Part shown: positions 25,037 through 34,211 of the stretch, piece by piece
How positions within the stretch are numbered: the stretch's first letter is position 1
Layout: each line of letters begins with the position of its first letter
Source of the DNA: FACHB-T130 sp042747725
GTDB lineage: Bacteria > Cyanobacteriota > Cyanobacteriia > Cyanobacteriales > FACHB-T130
Direction: 5' to 3'
Length of the DNA: 64,000 bases
NCBI RefSeq assembly: GCF_042747725.1
Contig: NZ_JBHZGO010000089.1
Location: 1-64,000, forward strand
The notes under the pieces: model-generated
Told to the model about the DNA's origin: nothing
Seen by the model: the letters and a program-made list of their open reading frames with translations, nothing else
The model's database searches: none
Translations under genes and position numbers: made by a program

Positions 25037-27022
25037 ATGCTTCCCAATTTATTACACCGCAAACAGACGCATTTCATTTTGTGGCGTCCAGGAAATATTC
25101 AACCACATCCAACGCTTTACATTGGCTACTTTCCAGCAGATAATCCAAACTCATTTGCAAACTTTCAAGAATTTGACCTGATCCAATCAACAGATTTTCC
25201 AGAATTGTGGGAAATCCCCGCTGAAAACTGCAATTTAATCGACGGGCAGGTTTATTTTTACTGGTTTAAAGTCCGCGACACCGACGCCTACACCAACACC
25301 CCTCGAATTCTCTACTGCACCGATCCTACAGCTTACACAGTAGATCGGCGTTTCTCTGCCCCAAAAGAATCCTCCCAAGAAAACAGTATCTCCAGCCTAG
25401 ATCCAGCCAGCGTAATATTGTATCGAGATAAAATGCTGGTTCCGTGCGATCCGGAGGGGCAAACTGCGGATTGGGAAGGAGATACGACAGAAAACCTACA
25501 ACCTAATAATCGGTTAGTTATTTACGAGTTACCCACCCGCTGGACTCGAATTCGTTCAACTGGGGGAATTCAAGAAGGAAATGGGACTTTTCAAGACGTA
25601 ATTTCTCTATTTGTGCAAGAAGCGATCGCGCCTAATTTTTCTACAGTCCGCGCCTTACAAAACCGCGCTCATCTTGTGGAATTAGGTGTCAATGCTTTGG
25701 AACTTTTACCGCCATCTGATAGCGATCAAACGGATAATTGGGGCTACGGTACGGCTAATTATTTTGCCCCCGATTATGACTTAGGTCGCCCAGATAGTCA
25801 AGAAGCACCTACTGCTTCCACCGATTTAATCAATATCATCAAAGTTTGCCATGAACACGGCGTGCGCTTTTTTGTTGATGCGGTAATGGCTTTCTCCTAC
25901 AACAATCCTTACCGTAATATCAATTATCTGGATTTTTACATCAAATTTAACAGCGGCGATGCAGAACAAGGAAATCGGGACGGATTTGGCGGTGATTTGT
26001 TTAAGTACAACTTTTGGGTACAAGGCTATCACCCGATAACAGGAAACCTGTCGCATTTCGTTCCTGCCCGCGAATACATGAAAGCCTACATTGCCCACTG
26101 GATAGATTATTATCGGGTAGATGGTTTGCGCCTCGATAGCGTCAACAATATCGGCAATTTTGACTTTTTGCAGGAATTCAAAGATTATGCGCGATCGCTT
26201 TGGCAGGAGCAAGGCAAAAGCGGTGATAAATTTCTTGTAGTCGGTGAAGAATTAAGCGTCCCTCTGGCTTTAATTTCTCAGAATCGCCTCGACGGACTGT
26301 GGAACGAAAAGTTTAAGCAGATTGTCCGTAGCGTCATTCTAGGACAAAATTCTTCTGATGAGCCTAGCTTTGAATGGAGCGTCCGCAAACTCATTGACTG
26401 TCGTAACTTAGGGTTTGCAGATGGTTCTCAAGCGGTTAATTATTTGACTTCCCATGATGTGGGAGGTTTTGGCAACGAACGTCTCTACAGCTACCTAAAT
26501 AACAATCAAGTTTTTGATACAGAAAAGCGCATCAAACTAGCATTTGTTTGTTTGTTTACTGCTGTCGGGGTTCCGATGATTTTGGCAGGAGATGAATTCG
26601 CTGATCAGAATGACTTGCCAACTTCAGATGACCATAAAAAACAGGTCGATCCGGTTAACTACAGCCGTCTGACGGATGATTGGCGACAGCGTATTTTCAA
26701 TTATGTTTGTAGATTAGTGAAGTTTCGGACTACTTCTAATGCTTTAGCAGTAAATGACACTCATTTTATTCAGGTTGACTTCAATGAAGGCAAGCGAGTT
26801 GTTGTTTGGCAGCGAGGCAAAGACGATCAATTAGTGATTGTGGTGGCGAATTTCTCTGAGTACGGGACTCCTCCAGGTTCTGAGTATAAAATACCGAATT
26901 GGCCTGCAACTCCGGCAGGTAAACAGTGGAAAGAAATGACGCAAGATCGCATGGTTCCAGTTGAATGGGCAGGCAAAGAAGGTGTCTTCCCGTGGGAAGC
27001 GAAGGTGTACGAGCTAGTTTAA
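25037..27022 (+). CDS. GH13 alpha-amylase family enzyme
   Basis: 661 residues. An N-terminal beta domain (about 10-150) is followed by the catalytic barrel. Region I reads VRFFVDAVMAF (D281) and lacks the usual NH after the aspartate. Region II is DGLRLDSVNN (nucleophile D367). Region III is VVGEEL (acid/base E404). Region IV is YLTSHDVGG (H473, D474; Ser for the usual Asn). The catalytic triad is therefore present. A C-terminal beta domain (about 560-661) ends the protein. It lacks a signal peptide, so it should act on internal glycogen or oligosaccharides. The exact specificity (branching, debranching or amylase) cannot be told from the sequence. Confidence 0.88.
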   Translation: MLPNLLHRKQTHFILWRPGNIQPHPTLYIGYFPADNPNSFANFQEFDLIQSTDFPELWEIPAENCNLIDGQVYFYWFKVRDTDAYTNTPRILYCTDPTAYTVDRRFSAPKESSQENSISSLDPASVILYRDKMLVPCDPEGQTADWEGDTTENLQPNNRLVIYELPTRWTRIRSTGGIQEGNGTFQDVISLFVQEAIAPNFSTVRALQNRAHLVELGVNALELLPPSDSDQTDNWGYGTANYFAPDYDLGRPDSQEAPTASTDLINIIKVCHEHGVRFFVDAVMAFSYNNPYRNINYLDFYIKFNSGDAEQGNRDGFGGDLFKYNFWVQGYHPITGNLSHFVPAREYMKAYIAHWIDYYRVDGLRLDSVNNIGNFDFLQEFKDYARSLWQEQGKSGDKFLVVGEELSVPLALISQNRLDGLWNEKFKQIVRSVILGQNSSDEPSFEWSVRKLIDCRNLGFADGSQAVNYLTSHDVGGFGNERLYSYLNNNQVFDTEKRIKLAFVCLFTAVGVPMILAGDEFADQNDLPTSDDHKKQVDPVNYSRLTDDWRQRIFNYVCRLVKFRTTSNALAVNDTHFIQVDFNEGKRVVVWQRGKDDQLVIVVANFSEYGTPPGSEYKIPNWPATPAGKQWKEMTQDRMVPVEWAGKEGVFPWEAKVYELV

Positions 27023-27039
27023 AGCAATTCACCCTTAAA

Positions 27040-27066
27040 TAGGGACACAGCACTGCCGTGTCCCTA
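27040..27066. terminator. Hairpin after the GH13 gene
   Basis: TAGGGACAC (27040-27048) pairs with GTGTCCCTA (27058-27066). It starts 17 bp after the stop codon. A closely similar hairpin lies after narB (28474-28500), so this is also a dispersed repeat. No clear T-run follows, and factor-independent termination is likely but not certain. Confidence 0.6.
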
Positions 27067-27315
27067 TGGGTTTCTAAACATCAATACACGCTATTTTCTG
27101 CTAAATTCGCTGGTAGCTAATTAAGTTTCGTCGTAGCGTGGCGCAGTCAGAATGATAGCGCTTGACTGAATTTCTAGTAGTTAATCCCGATTTCAACTTG
27201 GTTTGCCAACCGCTTGAGAATGACTTAGCGTTTTTTGCATTTTTCCATAGTTTTTCTTCTGATTAGATGGGCATCTAATTAAAAGTTGAGAGAATTAGTT
27301 TTGTCCAAATTACCG

Positions 27316-28155
27316 TCACAGATGGCGAATGCCAAAAGCCAAGCCGTGACAGACGCCAGTAAGAAAATCTAAATCCAGGGTGTCAATGCGATCGCTCGGC
27401 TGATGGTAGTGTGGATTCCGCATAAACGCCGTATCCGTCACCATCATTGCTTTATAGCCCAAATCCCAGAAGGGCGAATGATCGCTCAATCGCGTTTGGC
27501 GAACCATTAATCCTTTATTTGGCACCGGCAACCATTCGCTTGGAACCCCAACTTTACGAATGTTGCGGCTAAGGTGGATTAAATCAGGAATGGTCGGCAA
27601 ATTACCGATTAAAGCAATGAAATCACCCCGATTGGGGTAAAAGCGTTCTAAACCAGTCGGATAGCGTTGCGAACCAGGGGCAGAATCGCAATATCCCAGC
27701 ATTTCTAAGGAAAGCATCAAACGAAGCGATTGTCCTTGTTGCTTCAAATCAGCGGCATATTGCTGACTCCCCAGCATCCCGTATTCTTCCATATCAAAAG
27801 CAACCAATCGCACCGGGTATTTTGCCGGTTCTGCTGCGAAAATTCTCGCTAATTCCAATAGCGCGGCGACACCCGTGGCATTATCATCTGCGCCTGGGGT
27901 GCCCGGTGCCGCGTCATAGTGTGCGCCAATGAGAATCGGGGACTTCTGGTTATTTGTCACAGCGGGTAGATTCAGGATGAGATTCTGATGGTTTTGACCT
28001 CGAATGCTGAACTCATGGGTTTTTACAGTTCCCCATTGTTGCAGTTGTTCGCGGATGTAGTGCTGTACGTAGAAATGCCCCGAACTGGCGAGATAAGGAT
28101 CGCGATCGCGTACTATTTGGGTGAGATGCGATCGCAAGTTTTCTTTTAAATCCAA
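27316..28155 (-). CDS. M28 family zinc aminopeptidase
   Basis: 279 residues. Metal and catalytic motifs of M28 peptidases are in order: GAHYDAAPGTPGADDNATG (H79, D81, bridging D90), FDMEEYGMLGSQ (catalytic E123, E124), and DHSPFWDLGYKAMMVTDTAF with NPHYH near the C-terminus. The length fits a single catalytic domain without a PA insert. There is no signal peptide, so it is probably cytosolic. Some cyanobacterial relatives resemble glutaminyl cyclases of the same fold, but the intact EE pair favours a peptidase. It begins 5 bp after the end of a DUF4351 remnant on the same strand. Confidence 0.9.
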   Translation of the reverse strand: MDLKENLRSHLTQIVRDRDPYLASSGHFYVQHYIREQLQQWGTVKTHEFSIRGQNHQNLILNLPAVTNNQKSPILIGAHYDAAPGTPGADDNATGVAALLELARIFAAEPAKYPVRLVAFDMEEYGMLGSQQYAADLKQQGQSLRLMLSLEMLGYCDSAPGSQRYPTGLERFYPNRGDFIALIGNLPTIPDLIHLSRNIRKVGVPSEWLPVPNKGLMVRQTRLSDHSPFWDLGYKAMMVTDTAFMRNPHYHQPSDRIDTLDLDFLTGVCHGLAFGIRHL

Positions 28156-28159
28156 TTGT

Positions 28160-28276
28160 CTATTGCTCCTGAGTTTCTAACCAGGCGATTAAATCATTTA
28201 CACACGAGAAATCCAATAGCGCCTTGCCCAAATCTTCTAACTGGGGAATGGATAATTGCTCAACACGCATAAGCAT
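28160..28276 (-). pseudogene. DUF4351 remnant
   Basis: A 38-residue frame, MLMRVEQLSIPQLEDLGKAL then LDFSCVNDLIAWLETQEQ. This is the end of a DUF4351 domain (LSLEQLExLGEALLDFSxxxDLxxWL), the usual C-terminal tag of cyanobacterial Rpn-like nuclease proteins. Everything upstream is missing: a GTTGGGTT repeat (28277-28312) abuts the first codon. The stop is 5 bp before the M28 gene start. It is too short to appear among longer frames. Confidence 0.68.
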
Positions 28277-28312
28277 TTGTTGGGTTTCGATACCTCAACC
28301 CAACCTACCTTT
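28277..28312. repeat. GTTGGGTT-type repeat, copy 4
   Basis: TTGTTGGGTTTCGATACCTC then AACCCAACCTAC, a hairpin on the opposite strand to copies 1 and 3. It joins the truncated DUF4351 frame directly. Confidence 0.75.
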
Positions 28313-28356
28313 GTTTGGGATTTTTAGCTTCTTCGTGAACCGGATTGATTACTATT

Positions 28357-28447
28357 AGGACTTACGCAAGAACTCTCTGCAACTCTTATTCCTTCGTGTC
28401 CTTTGCGTCCTTCGCGGTTCGTTTTTCCATAACTTTGCGTAAGTCCT
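28357..28447. repeat. 91-bp element with shared ends but different interior, copy c
   Basis: The ends AGGACTTACGCAA (28357-28369) and TTGCGTAAGTCCT (28435-28447) are the inverted ends of the 91-bp family, at the same total length. The interior is unrelated: it reads TTCCTTCGTGTCCTTTGCGT, itself a dispersed cyanobacterial sequence of which pieces occur near 62433-62470 and 63584-63612. Confidence 0.8.
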
Positions 28448-28473
28448 GGCTATACTTGCATCGTTTCTAAAAA

Positions 28474-28500
28474 TAGGGATACGGCAATGCCGTGTCCCTA
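28474..28500 (-). terminator. Hairpin after narB
   Basis: TAGGGATACGGCA pairs with TGCCGTGTCCCTA, 49 bp beyond the narB stop codon. It is the likely end of the nitrate operon transcript. It is a sister of the hairpin at 27040-27066, so it is also a mobile palindrome. Confidence 0.6.
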
Positions 28501-28548
28501 TTTAAGCCCAAAGAATTGAGAACAAATAACCTCAACTTAGCAGTTATT

Positions 28549-30798
28549 TTAAACAGACAAAGCTGAGGAAAAAGCCTTGGACTGAGTGGGCTGGAGTAGA
28601 TACTCAGAGTCAACTTTTTCAGCAGCCAAGGGTACCAGTTGCACCGCACAAGCTTTCAGTTCTGGTTGCAGTGATTCGGGACAAGATTCGGCATGGGTGA
28701 GGGCGTTAGCTTCGGCACCATCCGCCCAAAGAGCGCCCCAGTGCATGGGGACAAAGGTAATACCGGGAGCGATCGCCTTTGTGACCTTGGCGGGGAATCG
28801 AGCAGTGCCGCGACGACTTCGCACTTCCACCCAGTCATTCTCCTGAATCTTCAAAGAAGCCGCATCGCGGGGATGAATTTCAATGAATGGCTGCGGGTGC
28901 ATCTGGCGGAGTTTCTCAATGCGTCCGGTACGGGTTTGGGTGTGCCAGTGTCCGTAAAGTCTGCCCGTCGTCAGAACAAAAGGATAATTGGGATCGGGCG
29001 GTTCTGCCAGCCCCCGCGAATGATAGGCACCAAACCGCGCCCGTCCATCCGGCGTCGGAAAGCTCAAATTGGTGTAAAGCCTTTTAGGAGTGCTGAGGGA
29101 AGATTTTTTCGGTTCATTTTTAATTTTTAATTTTTCATTTTTAATTGGTTCGGGCCACTGAAGCGGACCTTGTTGCGCCAGTCGTTCGTGACTGATGCCG
29201 CTCATATCGCAGACGCGATCGCGTGTCAACTTCACATATTCGGCATAGACTGACGCTGACGTATCGTAGGAAAATTTTTCGGCAAAACCTAAGCGCCGTG
29301 CGACTTCTGCGAAGATTTGCCAATCGGGTTTGGCTTCTCCTGGGGGAGTGCGAAATGCCTGACACAGCGTTACCACTCGCTCGGAGTTGGTCATCGTGCC
29401 GGTTTTCTCGCTCCACTGCGCCGCCGGGAGCAAAACGTGAGCAAAGGCGGCGGTTTCGGTGGGGTAGTAGGCGTCTTGATAGACCGTGAAAGGCGATCGC
29501 TGCAATGCGGCTTTCGCACGTTCCAAGTCAGGTAAACTAACAGCGGGGTTCGTAGCGGCAATCCAGAGAACGCCCACATCTCCGGTTTCCAAACCCGTGA
29601 TGATGTCCCACGCCGTGCGACCGGGATAGGGCGAAATTTGTCCGGCGGGGAGTTGCCAAAACGCTTCAAGTTCCGCTCGATGTTGGGGATTTTTGACCGC
29701 TCGATATCCAGGCAGAATGTGGCAAAGACCCCCAGTTTCCCTACCGCCCATTGCATTGGGTTGACCCGTGAGGGAAAACGGCCCCGCACCGGGTTTGCCA
29801 ATTTGGGCGGTCATCAGGTGCAGATTCACGATCGTTCGCACCTTGGCAGTACCTTCTGAAGACTGATTCACACCCATCGACCACAGAGACAGCACGCGCT
29901 TCGACTTTGCCCAGTATCGCGCTGCTGTTTCCAGCTCATGGATGGAAATGCCGCATCGGTCGGCGACCACTTCCGGTGGATAGTGCTGGATGACTTCTGC
30001 AAAAGCTGGAAAATTTGTCGTGTTCTCGTCAATGAAATAAGAATCAATCTCGCCCCAACGCAGCAGCAGGTGAGCGATGCCATTGAGGAGATCCATATCC
30101 GTGCCTGACCGAATCGCCAAGTGCAAATCTGCTGCCTCAGCCGTTTTCGTCCGGCGCGGATCGACCACAATCATTTTGACGTGGGGGTTTTTCTTGTGGT
30201 GTTTCCGCAGGCGGTTAAAGATGATGGGGTGACACTCAGCGGTGTTGCTGCCGATGATAAAAGCACAGTCGGTCAAGTCTAAATCTTCGTAGCAGCAAGG
30301 AGGACCATCTGAACCAAAACTTTGCATATAACCCGCAACGGCGGAGGACATACACAGCCGGGAGTTGGAATCAAAATTATTCGTGCCCAGACACCCTTTG
30401 AGCAGTTTCTGAGCAACGTAGTAATCTTCAGTTTGCAGTTGCCCGGAGCCGTACATACACACGGCGTCCGCTCCTTGAGTTGCCAGAACGGTTTGAATCT
30501 TGCCCGCTACGCGATCCAAGGCTTCCTCCCAACTGGCGCGGCGGAAGGGTTCATCCAGGGAGTCGCGCATCATCGGATAGAGAAGGCGGTCTTTGGAAAG
30601 GGATTCGGCAACGGTAGCACCTTTGACACACACCATCCCCTGACTGGAAGGGTGCGCGCGATCGCCCTGCACTTTCCAGATGGGATTCCCTTGAGCATCC
30701 CGATGCGTTAGCTTACCGGCTTGGGCTGGAGGTGACACCTCCAATCCACAGCCGACGCCGCAGTAAGGGCAAAGGGTTTTTGTACTGTCAGTTGTCAT
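28549..30798 (-). CDS. narB: Ferredoxin-dependent assimilatory nitrate reductase
   Basis: 749 residues of the cyanobacterial NarB type. An N-terminal [4Fe-4S] site CPYCGVGCGL with the fourth Cys in GMVCVKG, and the molybdopterin-binding regions (SNTAECHPIIFNRLRKHHKK, MGVNQSSEGT, LTGQPNAMGGRETGG) are present. The C-terminal molybdopterin domain has FVLTTGRLYGHWHTQTRTG. It reduces nitrate to nitrite in the cytosol using ferredoxin. It is the last gene of nirA-nrtABCD-narB, 91 bp after nrtD. Residues about 550-563 (IKNEKLKIKNEPKKSS), encoded at 29113-29148, come from an AT-rich repeat where relatives have only a short loop. Confidence 0.96.
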   Translation of the reverse strand: MTTDSTKTLCPYCGVGCGLEVSPPAQAGKLTHRDAQGNPIWKVQGDRAHPSSQGMVCVKGATVAESLSKDRLLYPMMRDSLDEPFRRASWEEALDRVAGKIQTVLATQGADAVCMYGSGQLQTEDYYVAQKLLKGCLGTNNFDSNSRLCMSSAVAGYMQSFGSDGPPCCYEDLDLTDCAFIIGSNTAECHPIIFNRLRKHHKKNPHVKMIVVDPRRTKTAEAADLHLAIRSGTDMDLLNGIAHLLLRWGEIDSYFIDENTTNFPAFAEVIQHYPPEVVADRCGISIHELETAARYWAKSKRVLSLWSMGVNQSSEGTAKVRTIVNLHLMTAQIGKPGAGPFSLTGQPNAMGGRETGGLCHILPGYRAVKNPQHRAELEAFWQLPAGQISPYPGRTAWDIITGLETGDVGVLWIAATNPAVSLPDLERAKAALQRSPFTVYQDAYYPTETAAFAHVLLPAAQWSEKTGTMTNSERVVTLCQAFRTPPGEAKPDWQIFAEVARRLGFAEKFSYDTSASVYAEYVKLTRDRVCDMSGISHERLAQQGPLQWPEPIKNEKLKIKNEPKKSSLSTPKRLYTNLSFPTPDGRARFGAYHSRGLAEPPDPNYPFVLTTGRLYGHWHTQTRTGRIEKLRQMHPQPFIEIHPRDAASLKIQENDWVEVRSRRGTARFPAKVTKAIAPGITFVPMHWGALWADGAEANALTHAESCPESLQPELKACAVQLVPLAAEKVDSEYLLQPTQSKAFSSALSV

Positions 30799-30889
30799 TA
30801 GTCAGTTGTCAGTTGCTATCTTGTTGGATTGCTAATTGCTATTAGCCATACTTGCATTGGGGAAAAGGGGATTAGCCATTAACCAATAA

Positions 30890-31735
30890 CTAATCATCAT
30901 CATGAGCAAATCGGTTGAACAGGAAGTCGAGGGCGTAGTTCCGCAGGTTGTAATATTCCGGATCTTCCATAATCCGGGCGCGATTGCGGGGGCGGGGGAA
31001 GGGAATCTTCAAAACTTCGCCGATGTTTGCCGATGGCCCGTTGGTCATCATCACCAGCCGATCTGCCAAGAAGAGTGCTTCGTCGATGTCGTGGGTAATC
31101 ATCAAGACGGTGACTTGATGTTCGCGCCAGATGGTTAGCAGTTCTTCTTGTAATTCTTCCTTAGTGATGGCATCTAAGGCTCCGAATGGCTCATCCAGAA
31201 TTAATACTTTAGGACGAATCGAGAGCGCCCTAGCGATCGCTACTCGCTGTTTCATCCCCCCAGACAGCTGAGACGGTTTTTTGTCAGCCGCTTCAGTAAG
31301 TCCTACCATTGCCAGATGCTCCCGGACGATGGCGACTTTTTCCGATCGGGGTTTGCCGGAATAGACAGAATCCACGGCTAGGTAAACGTTCTCGAAGGCA
31401 GTCAACCAGGGAAGCAGGCAATAGTTCTGAAACACCATCATCCGGTCTGGACCGGGTTCGCGGATTTTCAGGGTTTCTAGCCGCACTTCACCGTCAGTTG
31501 GCTTGTTGAAACCTGACACCATGTTTAACAGGGTAGATTTGCCGCAACCAGAGTGCCCGATCAGGCAGATAAATTCGCCTTCGTAGACGGTGAGGTTTAC
31601 CCCATCCAGAACGGTATACGACCCGGTAGGCGTGGGATAAATTTTGGAAACGTCTTCAATTACCAAATACGGGTCGCGGTTGACGGTTTCTGGGGTTAGT
31701 TGGGTGACGACGCCTGTGTTGTTCAAAGTGTGCAT
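30890..31735 (-). CDS. nrtD: Nitrate/nitrite ABC transporter ATP-binding protein NrtD
   Basis: 281 residues. Walker A GHSGCGKST, Q-loop VFQNYCLLPW, signature LSGGMKQRVAIARAL, Walker B VLILDEPFGALDA and the H-loop MITHDIDEA are all intact. It is a single-ATPase-domain subunit, in contrast to NrtC, which carries an extra sensor domain. With NrtC it drives import of nitrate and nitrite through NrtB. It starts 45 bp after nrtC in the operon. The short gap and the gap to narB contain heptamer-like tandem sequence (30779-30840). Confidence 0.96.
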   Translation of the reverse strand: MHTLNNTGVVTQLTPETVNRDPYLVIEDVSKIYPTPTGSYTVLDGVNLTVYEGEFICLIGHSGCGKSTLLNMVSGFNKPTDGEVRLETLKIREPGPDRMMVFQNYCLLPWLTAFENVYLAVDSVYSGKPRSEKVAIVREHLAMVGLTEAADKKPSQLSGGMKQRVAIARALSIRPKVLILDEPFGALDAITKEELQEELLTIWREHQVTVLMITHDIDEALFLADRLVMMTNGPSANIGEVLKIPFPRPRNRARIMEDPEYYNLRNYALDFLFNRFAHDDD

Positions 31736-31780
31736 GGGGAGGTTGAAGGTTGTTAATAGGAAATGGCTAATGACTGATAA

Positions 31781-33784
31781 CTAACGACTCACAACTAATG
31801 GGTCGATGTTAATTTCTTCGATGTGAATTGGACGCTTAATTTCCAAGCTATTGAGGTATTGGATGGGATCGTCGGGATTGAAAATGGTGCCGTCAAACAT
31901 CTGCATGGGTGCGCGATCGCGTCCAATATCCATTAAGCCTAGTTCCCGCGCCGCTTCCCCAAATACATCGATGCGCCGCACCCGTTCTTGAATTTCTAGC
32001 CAGTTTTTGGGAAACGAGACAATTCCCCACCGTGCTAGCTGAGTCATCACCCACAGTCCTTCCTCCCGTTCTGGGAAGTTCGCTTTATCTACAAAGAACT
32101 GGTTATAACGCAATATCTGTTCGGGTGCTGCGCCCGTCCCGCGAACGTAGGGATCGATAAAGCCGGGACGGGTGTATTCTGGGGCGGAGCCGACGTATTG
32201 CGGCTGACAAAGTAAGTTGAGAATTTCTTCCCGATTGCGTCGGTCATCGCAGTATTCGCAAGCTTCCAAAAGTGCTTTGATTAAGGCGATATGAGCTTGC
32301 GGATGCTTATTTGCCCATTCTTCCTTGCATCCGAGTACTTTCTCCGGATGTCCCGCCCACAACTCCATATCGGTCGCAATGACAAAACCGAGTTTTTCAT
32401 GAACGGCGCGAGAGTTCCAAGGTTCGCCAACACAGTAGCCATCAATACTTCCAGATTTCAGATTGGCGACCATTTGGGCGGGTGGAATCACCGTCAAACT
32501 GACATCTCGATCGGGATCGATGCCGCCACTTGCCAGCCAGTAGCGCAGCATCATGTTGTGCATGGAGGCAGGATGCACCACTCCTAGGGTATGGATTTTG
32601 TCGGGAGTTTGGGCGATCGCTTCCTTGAAATCTGCCAAGGTGCGAACGCCGCGATCGTATAAATCCTTACTCAAAGTAATCGCATTGCCATTGCGCGATA
32701 AAGTCATCGCCGTACACACGGGCATTGGCGGCTGACCATCGGCTCCCAAAGTCATTGCCATCGGCATCCCAGCAACCATCTGGGCGGCGTCCAGGCGTCC
32801 TGTCGCCACCCCTTGCGCGATCGCTTTCCAACTGGGTTCGCGGTTCAGCGTCACATCTTCTAACCCGTGCTTGGCGAAGAAACCTTTTTCCTTTGCCACT
32901 ACCAAAGGGGCGCAGTCAGTCAGGGGAATAAAACCAATTTCCAGATTGATTTTCTCCAACCCATTCCGGGCAACCACCACAGGTTGCGTTGCCTTGCGCT
33001 GCTTGGCTTTTTTCTGCTGGTTGAGGAAGTAAATTATCTCATTCCGCAAGCCGTAGTAGCTGGGATGATTAACGACCTCCATCCGCTTGCGCGGACGGGG
33101 GATGGGGACTTCCAGAATTTGCCCGATATGCGCGTCTGGACCATTGGTCAGCATCACAATTCGGTCAGACAGTAGCAGTGCTTCGTCCACATCGTGCGTC
33201 ACCATGATCGCGGTGACTTTGCTTTCCTGGCAGATTTGCATCAACTTTTCTTGCAAGCCGCCCCGTGTCAAGGCGTCTAGTGCCCCGAACGGTTCATCGA
33301 GTAGCAGCAACTTAGGACGAAGGGCGAGGGCACGCGCGATCGCTACCCGCTGTCTCATTCCCCCCGATAGCTGACCGGGTCGTTTATCCGCAGCATTCCG
33401 CAACCCCACCAAATCGATGTGATGCTCCACAATCCCCTTGCGTTCACCCCTGGGCTTGTTTTGCAATACTTCATCTACCCCCAGAGCGATGTTTTCCCGC
33501 ACGGTTAGCCAGGGAAGCAGCGAATAATTTTGGAACACCACCATTCGGTCTGGTCCTGGCGAAGTCACCTGTCGCCCTTCTAAAATCACACCCCCACTCG
33601 TGGGTCTATCTAGACCAGCGACCATATTCAGTAGGGTGGATTTGCCGCATCCAGAGTGTCCAATTAAAGAAACAAATTCACCTTGTTTGATTTTCAGGTC
33701 AATATTCTTGAGTGCCACATAAGTACCGCCATTGGCAAGCGAGTACACCCGGTCAACATGGTCGATTTCTACAAAGACAGACAT
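31781..33784 (-). CDS. nrtC: Nitrate/nitrite ABC transporter ATPase with NrtA-like domain, NrtC
   Basis: 667 residues. The ATPase domain spans about 1-260 (GHSGCGKST, LSGGMRQRVAIARAL, LLLLDEPFGALDA). A basic linker (QQKKAKQRKATQ) joins it to an NrtA-like solute-binding domain at about 280-660 (LEIGFIPLTDCAPLVVAKEK). In known systems that C-terminal domain is the cytoplasmic regulatory part that binds nitrate and lets ammonium shut down uptake. It precedes nrtD by 45 bp and follows nrtB after an unusually long 427-bp gap filled with heptamer repeats. Confidence 0.96.
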   Translation of the reverse strand: MSVFVEIDHVDRVYSLANGGTYVALKNIDLKIKQGEFVSLIGHSGCGKSTLLNMVAGLDRPTSGGVILEGRQVTSPGPDRMVVFQNYSLLPWLTVRENIALGVDEVLQNKPRGERKGIVEHHIDLVGLRNAADKRPGQLSGGMRQRVAIARALALRPKLLLLDEPFGALDALTRGGLQEKLMQICQESKVTAIMVTHDVDEALLLSDRIVMLTNGPDAHIGQILEVPIPRPRKRMEVVNHPSYYGLRNEIIYFLNQQKKAKQRKATQPVVVARNGLEKINLEIGFIPLTDCAPLVVAKEKGFFAKHGLEDVTLNREPSWKAIAQGVATGRLDAAQMVAGMPMAMTLGADGQPPMPVCTAMTLSRNGNAITLSKDLYDRGVRTLADFKEAIAQTPDKIHTLGVVHPASMHNMMLRYWLASGGIDPDRDVSLTVIPPAQMVANLKSGSIDGYCVGEPWNSRAVHEKLGFVIATDMELWAGHPEKVLGCKEEWANKHPQAHIALIKALLEACEYCDDRRNREEILNLLCQPQYVGSAPEYTRPGFIDPYVRGTGAAPEQILRYNQFFVDKANFPEREEGLWVMTQLARWGIVSFPKNWLEIQERVRRIDVFGEAARELGLMDIGRDRAPMQMFDGTIFNPDDPIQYLNSLEIKRPIHIEEINIDPLVVSR

Positions 33785-33790
33785 AAAAGA

Positions 33791-34096
33791 GGATTGAGGT
33801 ATGAGGACTGAGGACTGAGGGCTGAGGGCTGAGGACTGAGGGCTGAGGTATGAGGACTGAGGACTGAGGACTGAGGGCTGAGGTATGAGGGCTGAGGTAT
33901 GAGGGCTGAGGTATGAGGGCTGAGGTATGAGGGCTGAGGTATGAGGGCTGAGGTATGAGGGCTGAGGGCTGAGGTATGAGGGCTGAGGGCTGAGGTATGA
34001 GGGCTGAGGTATGAGGGCTGAGGACTGAGGGCTGAGGTATGAGGGCTGAGGTATGAGGGCTGAGGACTGAGGACTGAGGGCTGAGGACTAAGTGAG
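33791..34096. repeat. Heptamer tandem array GAGGRCT/GAGGTAT in the nrtB-nrtC gap
   Basis: About 44 tandem 7-bp units of GAGGACT, GAGGGCT and GAGGTAT in strict phase. A short block of the complement (TCCTCAGTCCTCAGTCC) lies at 34175-34204, so the transcript of this gap can fold back on itself. The pattern is that of short tandemly repeated repetitive (STRR) heptamers of cyanobacteria. Further arrays with the same unit are at 43366-43545 and 43703-43870. Confidence 0.93.
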
Positions 34097-34211
34097 GGAA
34101 CTAAAAGAGGACTGAGGGATAAAGATTGAAGATGAGTTGAGAAGTTAAAAGCGAAGATTTTACTTATACTTCCTCCTCACTCCTCAGTCCTCAGTCCTCA
34201 GTCCTTACTCC

